DNA of 64,000 nt, taken from NCBI GenBank assembly GCA_964291505.2, contig OZ220221.1, positions 62,001-126,000 on the forward strand, read 5' to 3'. This DNA is from Kistimonas sp964291505 (GTDB lineage Bacteria; Pseudomonadota; Gammaproteobacteria; Pseudomonadales; Endozoicomonadaceae). Position numbers and translations under genes: made by a program. Positions 53,403 to 62,053 of the stretch are shown here, one piece after another; position 1 is the first letter of the stretch, and every line of letters begins with the position of its first letter. Under the pieces are notes generated by a model. It ran no database searches. It worked only from the letters and a program-made list of their open reading frames with translations, and was not told where the DNA came from.

Positions 53403-55445
53403 ATGATACATGGAAAAAATGGCATCACGCGCCTGACATCACTGGCCTTTGCCGTGGCAGCCTGCAGCCTGCCACTTTCCCAACCGTTCTGCGCACAGGC
53501 GAGCTCTCATAGCGCAACACTGATCTCGTCACATACCCCCGTTATCGCAACGATTGGCGCCTTGCCGGATCTTTCTCTGGCCGTTCTCCAACACCGTGGC
53601 TGGATGGCACAACCTGCCGGCAACGAGAATACCGACTGGCACAGTGTCAGTCTTCTGGTCGTCAATGCCAGTCTGCCCATCAGCAAGAACGTGATGGCAC
53701 AAACCAGAGACGCCCTCTCCGCCGGTGTCCCCATCCTGATTGATGGCACCACCAATAACGATGCAGACAAACAACGGCAGGTCAGTGCCAGTATCGCGGG
53801 CATCGGTCTGAGTGATCCGGTCATTCTGGTTCGCCAACGCAACGGTGTACCGGAATACCGGGTACTTAGTATTACCTCTGAACAGGAAGAATTTGCCTCG
53901 TCGAAGCATGAAGCCAGCGTAATTATGAACCCGGCCCACCAGATATCCGATACACAGCTCTCGTTGCTGGCAGACGAAATTGATGAGTTGTTGAGTGAAT
54001 GGTTTATCGGTGATGAAGCCTCTGATCACCGTCGCCTGCGAAAGGCTGGTACAACCTCGGCTTCGTCTGAAAAGCAGCCGCCCTTCAAACCCGAAACCAC
54101 CATTCCCCTGGAATTCCGATTTGTCGGTAACCGCTGCATGGTTGGTAAAAAAGTCGACGGATGGGACTGGAGTAATGAAACCATTGATGCCTGTAACGGC
54201 AAAATGTCAGTATCCCTGTTCTACAATATCGACCTGATCCGTTCGACTCCCTATTCCGGTGGTGGTGACCAGAATGCCGATGATGCCAAGTTTGTAAGGC
54301 TGACCCTCAATCCACAGCAATCCGGCGGTGCAGGGTGGCATCTTGCGAAAGCACCCACCCACAAGCACACGTGGTTTCAGTCCTGGACCAACCGCGATAC
54401 CTGGTTCGGTCCTATCGCACTGAAATACGGTACGGATATTCGCAGCAACGATCCGGCACTGCGCCTGTATCAGCACACACCAGACAACACCCCCCGGCAT
54501 AAGACCATCAGTGAGGAAACCGGCTTCACCGTGGGCGTTGCCGCAGAGGCAAACGCGGAAATTGGAAAGGAAGGTCCCAAGGCGGGCGGGAGTATCAGTG
54601 CCAATTGTTCCTATTCCAGCAACCGGACCGTCGAATACGAGGTGTATGAATACACCGTTGAGAACACATCATCCGCCTCTGGCAGCGGTGACCGGGCATC
54701 CTGGCTGTGGGACCGAAAATACGACCAGCATCACAAGGACTGGGTAACCCACGTCACAGCCCCACTCTGGGGCAGCGACTGGTTATGGAAAAATGCTGAA
54801 TTCACAGCGGTTGCCCACGCTAATTTCAAACCGGGCATGAGCGCCACCTTCCGGGCCCCGGCCAACAAACGCGGCTCATCAAGGTTGAGCCTGGAGAACT
54901 ACATTACGGTAGTCGCATTGGGTGGCAAAGTCGTTTATTCCGTCTGGTATCAAACTTACGCACCCGGTGGCTACTATGGCACCACGTATACCTTCAGGAA
55001 AAATATCCAGATTAACTGGGACTCCCCGGTCTTTGATCCTGAAGTCCCGGTATCGATTGAACCCTTCCGCTACGACAGTGATGACGGACTTTGCCTGGAT
55101 GTCACCAACGGCGCGACAGCCGATGGTTCTCCGGTGGGTGTTTACCGTTGTCATTACCGCAACAACCAGCTGTGGGGCCTTGATGACGAGCAGCATTACC
55201 GCGCCAAAGTGGCGCCTGACCGCTGCCTTGAAGTTGCACAGGACAACACGCTGGTCGTGCGTCGTTGTGATGCCTCAGCGCGCCAGAAATGGCGCTGGGA
55301 AGATGACAAGTTGATCAACGAACTGGGCAAAAAACTGGCATTAGTGAATGGCAAGCCGGTAGTCAGTGATAACCCTTCGGTCTACAGCGACTGGAAGAAC
55401 TACATTCACCGGGTTGAAGCCAGGGATGCATTAACCATTTACTAA
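53403..55445 (+). CDS. Vibrio cholerae cytolysin-type pore-forming toxin (paralogue 2)
   Basis: 680 residues; AGGTAAG precedes the ATG. Signal peptide 1-33 (cleavage after AQA). Same architecture as the upstream toxin: pro-domain with 'AGVPILIDGTTNNDADKQ', cytolysin domain ('LFYNIDLIRSTPYSGG', 'KFVRLTLNPQQSGGAGWHLA', 'NAEIGKEGPKAGGSISANCS', 'HANFKPGMSATFRAP', 'IQINWDSPVFDPEVPVSIEPF') and a ricin-type trefoil ('SDDGLCLDVTNGATADGSPVG', 'CDASARQKWRWEDDKLIN'). An extra Cys occurs in the stem-like segment (ISANCSYSS). GC content is higher than in paralogue 1, so the duplication is not recent. The 214-bp gap and shared strand allow cotranscription. Confidence 0.87.
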   Translation: MIHGKNGITRLTSLAFAVAACSLPLSQPFCAQASSHSATLISSHTPVIATIGALPDLSLAVLQHRGWMAQPAGNENTDWHSVSLLVVNASLPISKNVMAQTRDALSAGVPILIDGTTNNDADKQRQVSASIAGIGLSDPVILVRQRNGVPEYRVLSITSEQEEFASSKHEASVIMNPAHQISDTQLSLLADEIDELLSEWFIGDEASDHRRLRKAGTTSASSEKQPPFKPETTIPLEFRFVGNRCMVGKKVDGWDWSNETIDACNGKMSVSLFYNIDLIRSTPYSGGGDQNADDAKFVRLTLNPQQSGGAGWHLAKAPTHKHTWFQSWTNRDTWFGPIALKYGTDIRSNDPALRLYQHTPDNTPRHKTISEETGFTVGVAAEANAEIGKEGPKAGGSISANCSYSSNRTVEYEVYEYTVENTSSASGSGDRASWLWDRKYDQHHKDWVTHVTAPLWGSDWLWKNAEFTAVAHANFKPGMSATFRAPANKRGSSRLSLENYITVVALGGKVVYSVWYQTYAPGGYYGTTYTFRKNIQINWDSPVFDPEVPVSIEPFRYDSDDGLCLDVTNGATADGSPVGVYRCHYRNNQLWGLDDEQHYRAKVAPDRCLEVAQDNTLVVRRCDASARQKWRWEDDKLINELGKKLALVNGKPVVSDNPSVYSDWKNYIHRVEARDALTIY

Positions 55446-55463
55446 TTGATACCTTCCGCATCG

Positions 55464-55480
55464 GCACCGGAAGCCGGTGC
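55464..55480 (+). terminator. Hairpin after the second cytolysin gene
   Basis: GCACCGG-AAG-CCGGTGC, 7-bp perfect stem, 19 nt after the stop codon, extended imperfectly on both sides by CCGCATCG/GTGCGG. Followed by ATAAAG rather than a U-run; moderate as a terminator. Confidence 0.5.
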
Positions 55481-55598
55481 GGATAAAGACTACGATTGTT
55501 GCATATCAATACAACCGCTTTTCAGTCATTTCAGTGCATTCTAATCGTCTGTTCGGCCTGTTAGCATCGCCTCAAGTTGGTTGAGATTCCCTGATGCC

Positions 55599-56495
55599 AT
55601 GCGCCGTAAACTCCCTCCCCTGAATGCGATAAAAGCCTTTGAAGCAGTGGCCCGTCACGAGCACCTGGGGCGTGCGGCAGAGGAACTCTGTGTTTCTCAC
55701 AGCGCATTGAGCCAGCAGATCAGCCATCTTGAAAGCTGGTTTGGCCTGGACCTCTTTACACGCACAGCGGGACGAATCTTACTCACCGCACAGGGACGCC
55801 AACTTCTCCCCGCCTGTACCCACGCACTGGATCATATCCTCGAAGCCAGCATGGCTCTTCTGCAGCAGGCGCCGGCGGATCGTCTGGTCATTCACTGCGA
55901 ACCGACGTTTGCCGCCCGTTGCCTGAGAGGTCAGATACAACGTCTTCGCTCAGCCCTGAATCAAGTAGACATTGAGCTGATCACCAATCACCAGCTTCCG
56001 GCCCGGCTGCCTCAAACGACTGACCTGGTGATCCATTACCGTCGTCCACCCGCCTGGCGAAAAATCCACATGAGTCACCTGATGGATCTGGATGGTTTTC
56101 CAGCCTGTAGCCCTTCCTTGCTGGCGCGTATGGCGCCGGTTCAGACGCCTGATGACCTTCACCCTTTCCATCTGCTGCACAGTGAAGATCGCACGACCTG
56201 GATCAACTGGCTACAAAGTAACAAGGTTACGTCTATTACCGGTGAAAGAGGCACGGTGTATGAAGATTTCTGCCTGACCATTGAAGCGGCGGTTGCCGGC
56301 GAAGGAGTGATTATTGCTGACCCGGTCTTCTGCAAGGCGGAGCTGGCACAAGGGCTTCTGGTCCCGTTATTTAAGGAAACCATTCCCTGCGCCAGCTATT
56401 ACGTGGTCTGTCACCAGTCCGGTTACCAGCGTCCGCTGATCCGTCAGCTGCATGACTGGATTATGAAGGAATACGCTATCCCTCAATCCGAATAA
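55599..56495 (+). CDS. LysR-family regulator, GcvA-like
   Basis: 298 residues from the ATG at 55599; a TTG 18 nt upstream is less likely. Winged helix: 'RRKLPPLNAIKAFEAVARHEHLGRAAEELCVSHSALSQQISHLESWFGLDLFTRTAGRILLTAQG', the GcvA/AmpR-type N-terminus. The substrate-binding domain follows ('DRLVIHCEPTFAARCLRGQIQRL', 'GFPACSPSLLARM', 'TIEAAVAGEGVIIADPVFCKAELAQGLLVPLF'). It stands directly after the cytolysin pair on the same strand and could regulate it, though LysR targets are usually divergent. Confidence 0.87.
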   Translation: MRRKLPPLNAIKAFEAVARHEHLGRAAEELCVSHSALSQQISHLESWFGLDLFTRTAGRILLTAQGRQLLPACTHALDHILEASMALLQQAPADRLVIHCEPTFAARCLRGQIQRLRSALNQVDIELITNHQLPARLPQTTDLVIHYRRPPAWRKIHMSHLMDLDGFPACSPSLLARMAPVQTPDDLHPFHLLHSEDRTTWINWLQSNKVTSITGERGTVYEDFCLTIEAAVAGEGVIIADPVFCKAELAQGLLVPLFKETIPCASYYVVCHQSGYQRPLIRQLHDWIMKEYAIPQSE

Positions 56496-56520
56496 AAGCT
56501 GTTGCGGTAACTAGGCAGGC

Positions 56521-57159
56521 TTACTGAATATAGCTTCTCGGTACCTTACCGCGCACTTGTGCCCAATCCAGTTTCTGACTGGTATACAGCGTGATCTGCT
56601 TGACCCTTCTGGGTGAATCAAAGTCTGCCAGTTTTAACAGCATATCGCCGTCATTACGCATGCCATTCAAATGACCGATCTCACCATTGATGATCAGCTT
56701 CTTACCGTTTTTGAACTCCACCTGCAGGTCATAAAAGTCACTGGAGCGGTAACTGGCGGTCTGTGCATACAGTTCCACGCCGACAAGCAATTGGCTGGTA
56801 TCAACGGCAATGCTCCGCCGGGTACGCTTGCCCCAGGAGCTGGTTCTGGGTGAAACGTCCCGAACGGTATAACGGCCATCCCATTCTTTAATGCTGGTTT
56901 TTCCGTTTTTTTCCTTCTTTTTCATCCCTGTTGAGGATTCCAGCATCGCCAGCGTATTACGCATGACCTTAATCTGCTGTTTGACCTGGTTGCGATTAAT
57001 CGATCCGTCTTCGTACTGGCGGACTTTCTTCACCAGCACCTTGGCTTCATTGCGAAGCTGGATGGCCTGGTCTTCCATCGACATCGCATAAACAGAGGGA
57101 ATCGCAAAACACAGGAAAAGAGAAACTAGCTGCAGGCTCAGGTGTCTGGTCAGTGGCAT
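56521..57159 (-). CDS. Unrecognised secreted/periplasmic protein
   Basis: 212 residues from the ATG at 57159; an upstream TTG extends the frame by five codons. Signal peptide 'RHLSLQLVSLFLCFAIPSVYA' (cleavage near residue 25). A helical segment ('MEDQAIQLRNEAKVLVKKVRQYEDG...') leads into a beta-rich domain with basic patches ('SSWGKRTRRSIAVDTSQLLVGVELYAQ', 'DLQVEFKNGKKLIINGEIGHLNG', 'RRVKQITLYTSQKLDWAQVRGKV'). Resembles small periplasmic proteins with a DUF2541-like beta domain, but I cannot name it securely. Convergent with the LysR gene, 25 nt apart. Confidence 0.65.
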   Translation of the reverse strand: MPLTRHLSLQLVSLFLCFAIPSVYAMSMEDQAIQLRNEAKVLVKKVRQYEDGSINRNQVKQQIKVMRNTLAMLESSTGMKKKEKNGKTSIKEWDGRYTVRDVSPRTSSWGKRTRRSIAVDTSQLLVGVELYAQTASYRSSDFYDLQVEFKNGKKLIINGEIGHLNGMRNDGDMLLKLADFDSPRRVKQITLYTSQKLDWAQVRGKVPRSYIQ

Positions 57160-57362
57160 CGTAAACCCGATCAATGTTGTATTAAGAATTCAGCGTGAGT
57201 GGCTCTGATACCCAACGTATAGACGGCAGGATACGAGTAAACCCAATCAGGCGGGGCGACTATAAGCGGCTGAATCTTAACCAAACCTTAACAGGTCTCA
57301 GGTTCAGGCCTGCCCCGCTACCTGACCAGAAGTAACGGGGCTAAAGGCTTATCAATAAAAGA

Positions 57363-58760
57363 TCAAACGGCTGTTGCCGTCTCTGAACCACTGCCCTGCT
57401 TCAGGCGGGTGATGGAGACTTCAATAAAGACCATCGCTGCGATAATACCGATCACTGTTGGACCGGAATACGCCCAGTCGATACTGCCAGCCAGCAAGTC
57501 CGGAAAGACAAAGAGGACACAGCCAAAGAACAGGACTATCGATGGCACCAGCGCCACCAGCACCGCCATGCGATCACCACAGGGAGCCCGGAATGGCCGC
57601 ACCGCATTTGGTTCTTTCTGACGCAGCTTCACGAAAGCAGCAAAAAAGAAAAAGTAGGTGATAAACAACAGGAAATTCGCGAAAGCAAACAGGGACCAGA
57701 ACAGGTCATCAGCGCTACCTGCCATAAAACCGTAAAGAATCAACGCCACTGTCGCGACATAGCCGGTCATCATGTTCGCCCCCTGCGGTGCGCCATGGGC
57801 GTTCTTTCTGGCGAAGATCGCTGGCATTTCATGGTTATTGGCCGCTTCCATCGCTGCACGCGAAGCCGCCATGATCCATGGAATCAGGTACGTAAACAGA
57901 CCAAATATCGCAACCAGAGACAATATTATGGTCAACAAAGTCCCCATATTGCTGTCGCCAAAGAGCACATTGAATGTCTGAACAATCCCACCGACCAGCG
58001 ACAGCTCTTCGAGTGGCAGCGCTGTCATCATGGACGAAATCGCTGCCCAGTACAGCAACACAATGATGCCCATCGCCAGCATGATACCCAGAGGCAAATC
58101 CCTTTGTGGATTGCGAATGCTTGATCCCATGCAGGCAATGGTTTCGGCACCGATCAGCATATAGATGAGTGTGGGCGCATACATGAATGAAGCATCCATG
58201 GACGGCATCATGCTGGACAGTGTCAGTTCATTCGCTGCGCCATGATCTCCGATATAAAACAGACCACCGACGGCCATGGCCAGCAGTACTAGTACTTTCG
58301 ATAAACCGCCAAGGGTATTGATCAGGTTCCCGATATCCAGAGACGCATTCGCAGTAAAGATCGTGATCCAGACCATCACCAAGGCAATGGCGATCATGCC
58401 CCAGGTGCTCATGTTGGGAAAAAACAGTTCTGCCAGCATACCGGCACAGATCAGGTAAACCGATGGCATCCACAGCGGCACATTGATCCAGTAATACCAG
58501 CCGACCCGGGCGGCATTGCGTTCACCAAGTCCCAGCAGCGTCCAGTCATACACGCCGCCTTCTCCCGGAAAGGCCGAGCCTAGTTCACAGACAATCAACA
58601 CATAGGGCAGAACGAAACACAGCAGGATCAACACCCACCAGCCAAACACCGACGGGCCAACCGCCGCAGAGGCCGTCAGCCCGTCAATTCCGATCAAACC
58701 AGACAGGATGAAAAAGATAATGCCGACCAGACCCAGGCCGGACTTCTTCGATGTACTCAT
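57363..58760 (-). CDS. APC-family permease of agmatine cluster 2
   Basis: 465 residues from the ATG at 58760 (AGGGGG site 8 nt upstream). A ~12-TM carrier of the same branch as those in cluster 1: 'LIGIDGLTASAAVGPSVFGWW', 'VCELGSAFPGEGGVYDWTLLGLGERNAARVGWYYWINVPLWMPSVYLICAGMLAELFFP'. Last gene of a three-gene run after the carbamoyltransferase and agmatine deiminase. Agmatine/putrescine exchange is the likely activity. Confidence 0.85.
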   Translation of the reverse strand: MSTSKKSGLGLVGIIFFILSGLIGIDGLTASAAVGPSVFGWWVLILLCFVLPYVLIVCELGSAFPGEGGVYDWTLLGLGERNAARVGWYYWINVPLWMPSVYLICAGMLAELFFPNMSTWGMIAIALVMVWITIFTANASLDIGNLINTLGGLSKVLVLLAMAVGGLFYIGDHGAANELTLSSMMPSMDASFMYAPTLIYMLIGAETIACMGSSIRNPQRDLPLGIMLAMGIIVLLYWAAISSMMTALPLEELSLVGGIVQTFNVLFGDSNMGTLLTIILSLVAIFGLFTYLIPWIMAASRAAMEAANNHEMPAIFARKNAHGAPQGANMMTGYVATVALILYGFMAGSADDLFWSLFAFANFLLFITYFFFFAAFVKLRQKEPNAVRPFRAPCGDRMAVLVALVPSIVLFFGCVLFVFPDLLAGSIDWAYSGPTVIGIIAAMVFIEVSITRLKQGSGSETATAV

Positions 58761-58832
58761 GTTGTTACCCCCTGGGGTCAACAAGCATTGTTATGATTTC
58801 CGGTGTGCATCCCGCACACCGGGAAAGTCGCC

Positions 58833-59927
58833 TCAGAGCGCTGGCACCTGTTGCGTAATGCAATGGATATTGCCCCCGCCCAGCAGGATTTCTCGAGCCG
58901 GAACCCCTACGATGTCGTAACCGGGGAAAATATCCTGCAGCAGCCCCTCCACCTCGGCATCCCGCTTATCACAGAGCAAGGGGAACACAATACGCCGGTT
59001 GGTGATCAGGAAGTTGGCGTAGCTACCCGCCAGCCTCACACCACTGGATCGCTCCATACCTTCACAGACATCAAAGCCATCGGCTTCGTCATCACGGATA
59101 TACAGCGGACCAGGGACTGGCAGTTTGTGGATTTTCAGTTTTCGCCCTTTGGCATCTGTCGTGTTATCCAGCACCGCCAGAGCTTCCCTTGAGATGGCAT
59201 GCTGAGGATCGTCAGGATCATCGCACCATGACAGAACCACCTCGCCGGGACGCGCTACATGCATCAGGTTATCCACATGTCCGTTGGTATCGATGTCGTT
59301 GTACAGCCCGTGGGGTAACCAGATCACCTTGTCCACATTCAGGTAATCTTTCAGGTACTGTTCTATGTCTGCCTTGGACAGATCCGGATTACGGCTGGGA
59401 TCCAGCAAGCACTCCTCTGTCGTAAAGGCTGTGCCTTCACCATCGACGTGTATAGAGCCTCCTTCCAGCACCAGCGGTGCACGGTAACTGTCGTCACCAT
59501 GGAACTCGCACACTTTGCGGGCAATGGCGTCGTCCGCATCCCAGGGGAAATAGAGGCCATCAAGCAGCCCGCCCCAGGCGTTGAACTGCCAGTCGACACC
59601 GCGTCGTTCACCTTCATCATTGACGACATAGGACGGGCCCATATCCCGCATCCAGCTGTCATTGGTGCTCATTTCTACGACCCGGATATGCGGCGGCAGC
59701 TGTTGCCGGGCATTATCATATTGCCCGGCGGAAACGATCATATTGACCTGGGTTTCCTCAGCGATCACTTTTGCCACCTCGACAAAAGCCGACTGTGCCG
59801 GTTTGGCGCCCCAACGCCAGCTGTCAGGCCGTTCCGGCCAGGCGATCCAGACCGCTTCCTGGGGTTCGTGCTCCCCAGGCATCCGGAATCCGTCCACCTT
59901 ACTGGTGGTTGTGTGTACCTTTGCCAT
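58833..59927 (-). CDS. aguA: Agmatine deiminase (cluster 2)
   Basis: 364 residues, paralogue of the enzyme at 20990..22081 with every catalytic block conserved: 'DGFRMPGEHEPQEAVWIAWPERPDSWRWGAKPAQ', 'STNDSWMRDMGPSYVVND', 'VLEGGSIHVDGEGT', 'DTNGHVDNLMHVARPGEVVLSWCDD' and nucleophile Cys in 'LLGGGNIHCITQQVPAL'. It converts agmatine to N-carbamoylputrescine and ammonia. The ATG is preceded by CGGAGCGTGAAAC, the same 13-nt leader seen before the carbamoyltransferase at 61022. 72 nt separate it from the permease. Confidence 0.95.
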   Translation of the reverse strand: MAKVHTTTSKVDGFRMPGEHEPQEAVWIAWPERPDSWRWGAKPAQSAFVEVAKVIAEETQVNMIVSAGQYDNARQQLPPHIRVVEMSTNDSWMRDMGPSYVVNDEGERRGVDWQFNAWGGLLDGLYFPWDADDAIARKVCEFHGDDSYRAPLVLEGGSIHVDGEGTAFTTEECLLDPSRNPDLSKADIEQYLKDYLNVDKVIWLPHGLYNDIDTNGHVDNLMHVARPGEVVLSWCDDPDDPQHAISREALAVLDNTTDAKGRKLKIHKLPVPGPLYIRDDEADGFDVCEGMERSSGVRLAGSYANFLITNRRIVFPLLCDKRDAEVEGLLQDIFPGYDIVGVPAREILLGGGNIHCITQQVPAL

Positions 59928-59996
59928 GTTTCACGCTCCGAAACAGAATCGACGATGGCCGGTGATCCCGTCATGGAATCACCGGCCAGCCATGTA

Positions 59997-61022
59997 TCAG
60001 GACAGGCAGCGGCTGAGCAATGCTTCCGCTTCCGCCTTGCCGTAACGTTTAAGGTCTTCAGACGCCTGTTTCAGGCTGGGGTAGAGTAAGGTGCACAGGA
60101 TGGCCATTTCACTGTAAAGACGGTTTTCAGCCTGATCGAAGACGATGGAGTAGTCGCTATCCATCACTTCACTGGTCACATCCACATCCCGCAAAGCCGG
60201 CAGGTAGTGCATGAACTTGGCATGGGGTTGCGCCTTTTTCATCAGGTCCATGTTGACGTGGTAGCGGGGGATGAATAGCTTCATCCGCTCTTCTTTCTGC
60301 TCTTCGAAATAGCCGGGGTAATAGAGGCAGCCGGTGTATACGAAGTCGGCTTCACCAATGTATTTTTCCGGTTCTGTCGTGCGGATAAAGCGTCCCATAC
60401 CCTCTTCTGCGGCGCGCATGGAAGGTTCAGCCTCTTCATCAGTCAGGGTGTAGCCTTCCGGTGACGCATAAATCACCGACATGCCCAGTCGTGGGAATAG
60501 CTGGGATACCGCGTTGGCGCCGGTTTCCTCCACATCAGTCGGGCCAATCCAGAACAGGGTGACATCCTTCAGGTCTTTATCTTTGGGTTTATGTTCCATC
60601 ACGGTCATCAGGTCACACATGGCCTGGCAGGGATGGAGGTAGGCAGTCATGGCGTTGATGACGGGAACATCGGAATATTTCGCATAACTCATGACGCTGT
60701 CATGGTCGAGATCCCGAATCAGCACGCAATCCAGGAAACGGGACAAGACTTTCGCCGTGTCATAGTTGCCTTCGTAACCTGTGCCAAGGTGGATTTCACC
60801 AGGCCGTAGATAGAGGGCATGGCCTCCCAGCTTTTCGAGAGCCACCTCAAAGGAAACCCGGGTCCGGGTAGACTGCTCGGCGAAGATCATGCCGAGGGAA
60901 ACCCCTTTCAACAGTTCAGGGCAGGCACCCTGCTTATCCAGACGTTTCAGCAGGAAAGCCAGGTCGATCATGTTCTTGAGTTCGTCGACGGACCAGTCCC
61001 AGGTATCAAGGAAATGACGCAT
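59997..61022 (-). CDS. Divergent carbamoyltransferase of agmatine cluster 2
   Basis: 341 residues, aspartate/ornithine carbamoyltransferase superfamily. Carbamoyl-phosphate motif intact ('FAEQSTRTRVSFEVALEKLGGHALYLRPGEIHLGTG'). The second motif is 'HPCQAMCDLMTVMEH', HPCQ as in the acetylornithine enzymes rather than HPTQ. The usual H-C-L-P is H272-Y-L-P275, replacing the active-site Cys, and continues 'ALRDVDVTSEVMD'. No S-M-G ornithine loop; the region reads 'YTGCLYYPGYFEEQKEER'. It is only distantly related to the enzyme at 17984..19030. Beside agmatine deiminase, phosphorolysis of N-carbamoylputrescine is the natural guess, but a different carbamoyl acceptor is possible. Likely first gene of the operon. 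Confidence 0.82.
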   Translation of the reverse strand: MRHFLDTWDWSVDELKNMIDLAFLLKRLDKQGACPELLKGVSLGMIFAEQSTRTRVSFEVALEKLGGHALYLRPGEIHLGTGYEGNYDTAKVLSRFLDCVLIRDLDHDSVMSYAKYSDVPVINAMTAYLHPCQAMCDLMTVMEHKPKDKDLKDVTLFWIGPTDVEETGANAVSQLFPRLGMSVIYASPEGYTLTDEEAEPSMRAAEEGMGRFIRTTEPEKYIGEADFVYTGCLYYPGYFEEQKEERMKLFIPRYHVNMDLMKKAQPHAKFMHYLPALRDVDVTSEVMDSDYSIVFDQAENRLYSEMAILCTLLYPSLKQASEDLKRYGKAEAEALLSRCLS

Positions 61023-61369
61023 GTTTCACGCTCCCGTTTTCTGTTGTCTGCCGATGAACCGGGGTGGCTCATCGGTGTTTTGTTCGCTTCGGGAGCTACG
61101 TTATTGCAGGGGAAGAAAAGAAAAAATTTCGATTAACTGACGGGGCTGTAAGTTTTTCTTAACACTACGATCAATAGCCATATAATTATAATTTCTTATT
61201 TATTAATAAATAAAACAAGACACCTTAATAACACTTTATGACATAAAGGAACCCTCAAAATGACATTTACGATCACTCATAAAAATATCTGTCAGCATAA
61301 TCCATTGAACTAATAATGAAATCAAAAGTCGAAGAAACCCATCCTTAACCCAACTACGGAAGACACAAT
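61023..61369. promoter_or_regulatory. Divergent intergenic region upstream of agmatine cluster 2
   Basis: 347 bp, very AT-rich from about 61110 on. It must hold promoters for the carbamoyltransferase operon and for the unknown gene at 61370. Unlike cluster 1, I find no TTGAT-N4-ATCAA site here. Confidence 0.45.
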
Positions 61370-62053
61370 ATGAACACATCGAAACTTGGCACAAAATCTT
61401 CTGAGCCTTCTCACAACAAAGAACACTTACAGACTACAAGGGCATTAAATAAACCTGTCTTTAAAACACATACATGCGAAAGAACTATATCTATCAAGAA
61501 GAAAACACATGATGAAAAAGAGTCTACTACGCAGACAGAAACTGTCCGATTACATGAGATTTCAGTATATGGTGTAGAACAACCGATTGATGGAAAAATT
61601 AAACAACTACAAGATTCGCTAAATAAAAAAGAGGAGGTAGCCTTGGACTACCTAAAGACTTGTACCAAGCCATTGACAGATGAGGAGGTAGACAATAACA
61701 GTCAACTCATTCATGAGATGGCAAAAATTCAATGTGACATAACAATATTGAGACTCAATGGCGGATATCGACACTATGTGGGCATGAGGAATGACTTAAG
61801 AGCCCAAATGTTTCTCAAACATAGTTCCTTACTTCACTTAAACCCATATAGCCAACAAAAAAGTTTAAACCCATTCTACACCCAACTAATCAAACTTTGT
61901 TCATTAACCCCCCCTGAAATAACAGCATCAGACCATCTTAAATTTGTACATGAAAACTTAGTAGACCTATTAAAAAAGACACGTATATTAAATAGAAATC
62001 TTTTTGAAGTTTTCACTATTGAATCGAAGAGAGATATTCATTCAATCAGGTAA
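61370..62053 (+). CDS. Unrecognised AT-rich gene
   Basis: 227 residues, lysine- and threonine-rich at the start, then helical ('KIKQLQDSLNKKEEVALDYLKTC', 'ASDHLKFVHENLVDLLKKTRILNRNLFEVF'). No signal peptide, TM segment or recognised domain. Base composition is clearly lower in GC than its neighbours, which suggests acquisition. The stop codon lies inside an 18-bp sequence repeated 214 bp downstream, so the 3' end may have been altered by a duplication. Confidence 0.6.
   Translation: MNTSKLGTKSSEPSHNKEHLQTTRALNKPVFKTHTCERTISIKKKTHDEKESTTQTETVRLHEISVYGVEQPIDGKIKQLQDSLNKKEEVALDYLKTCTKPLTDEEVDNNSQLIHEMAKIQCDITILRLNGGYRHYVGMRNDLRAQMFLKHSSLLHLNPYSQQKSLNPFYTQLIKLCSLTPPEITASDHLKFVHENLVDLLKKTRILNRNLFEVFTIESKRDIHSIR

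Noticed and set aside
59997..61022. YgeW-type carbamoyltransferase
   Set aside because: YgeW proteins are longer and occur with purine-degradation genes; motifs and context differ here.
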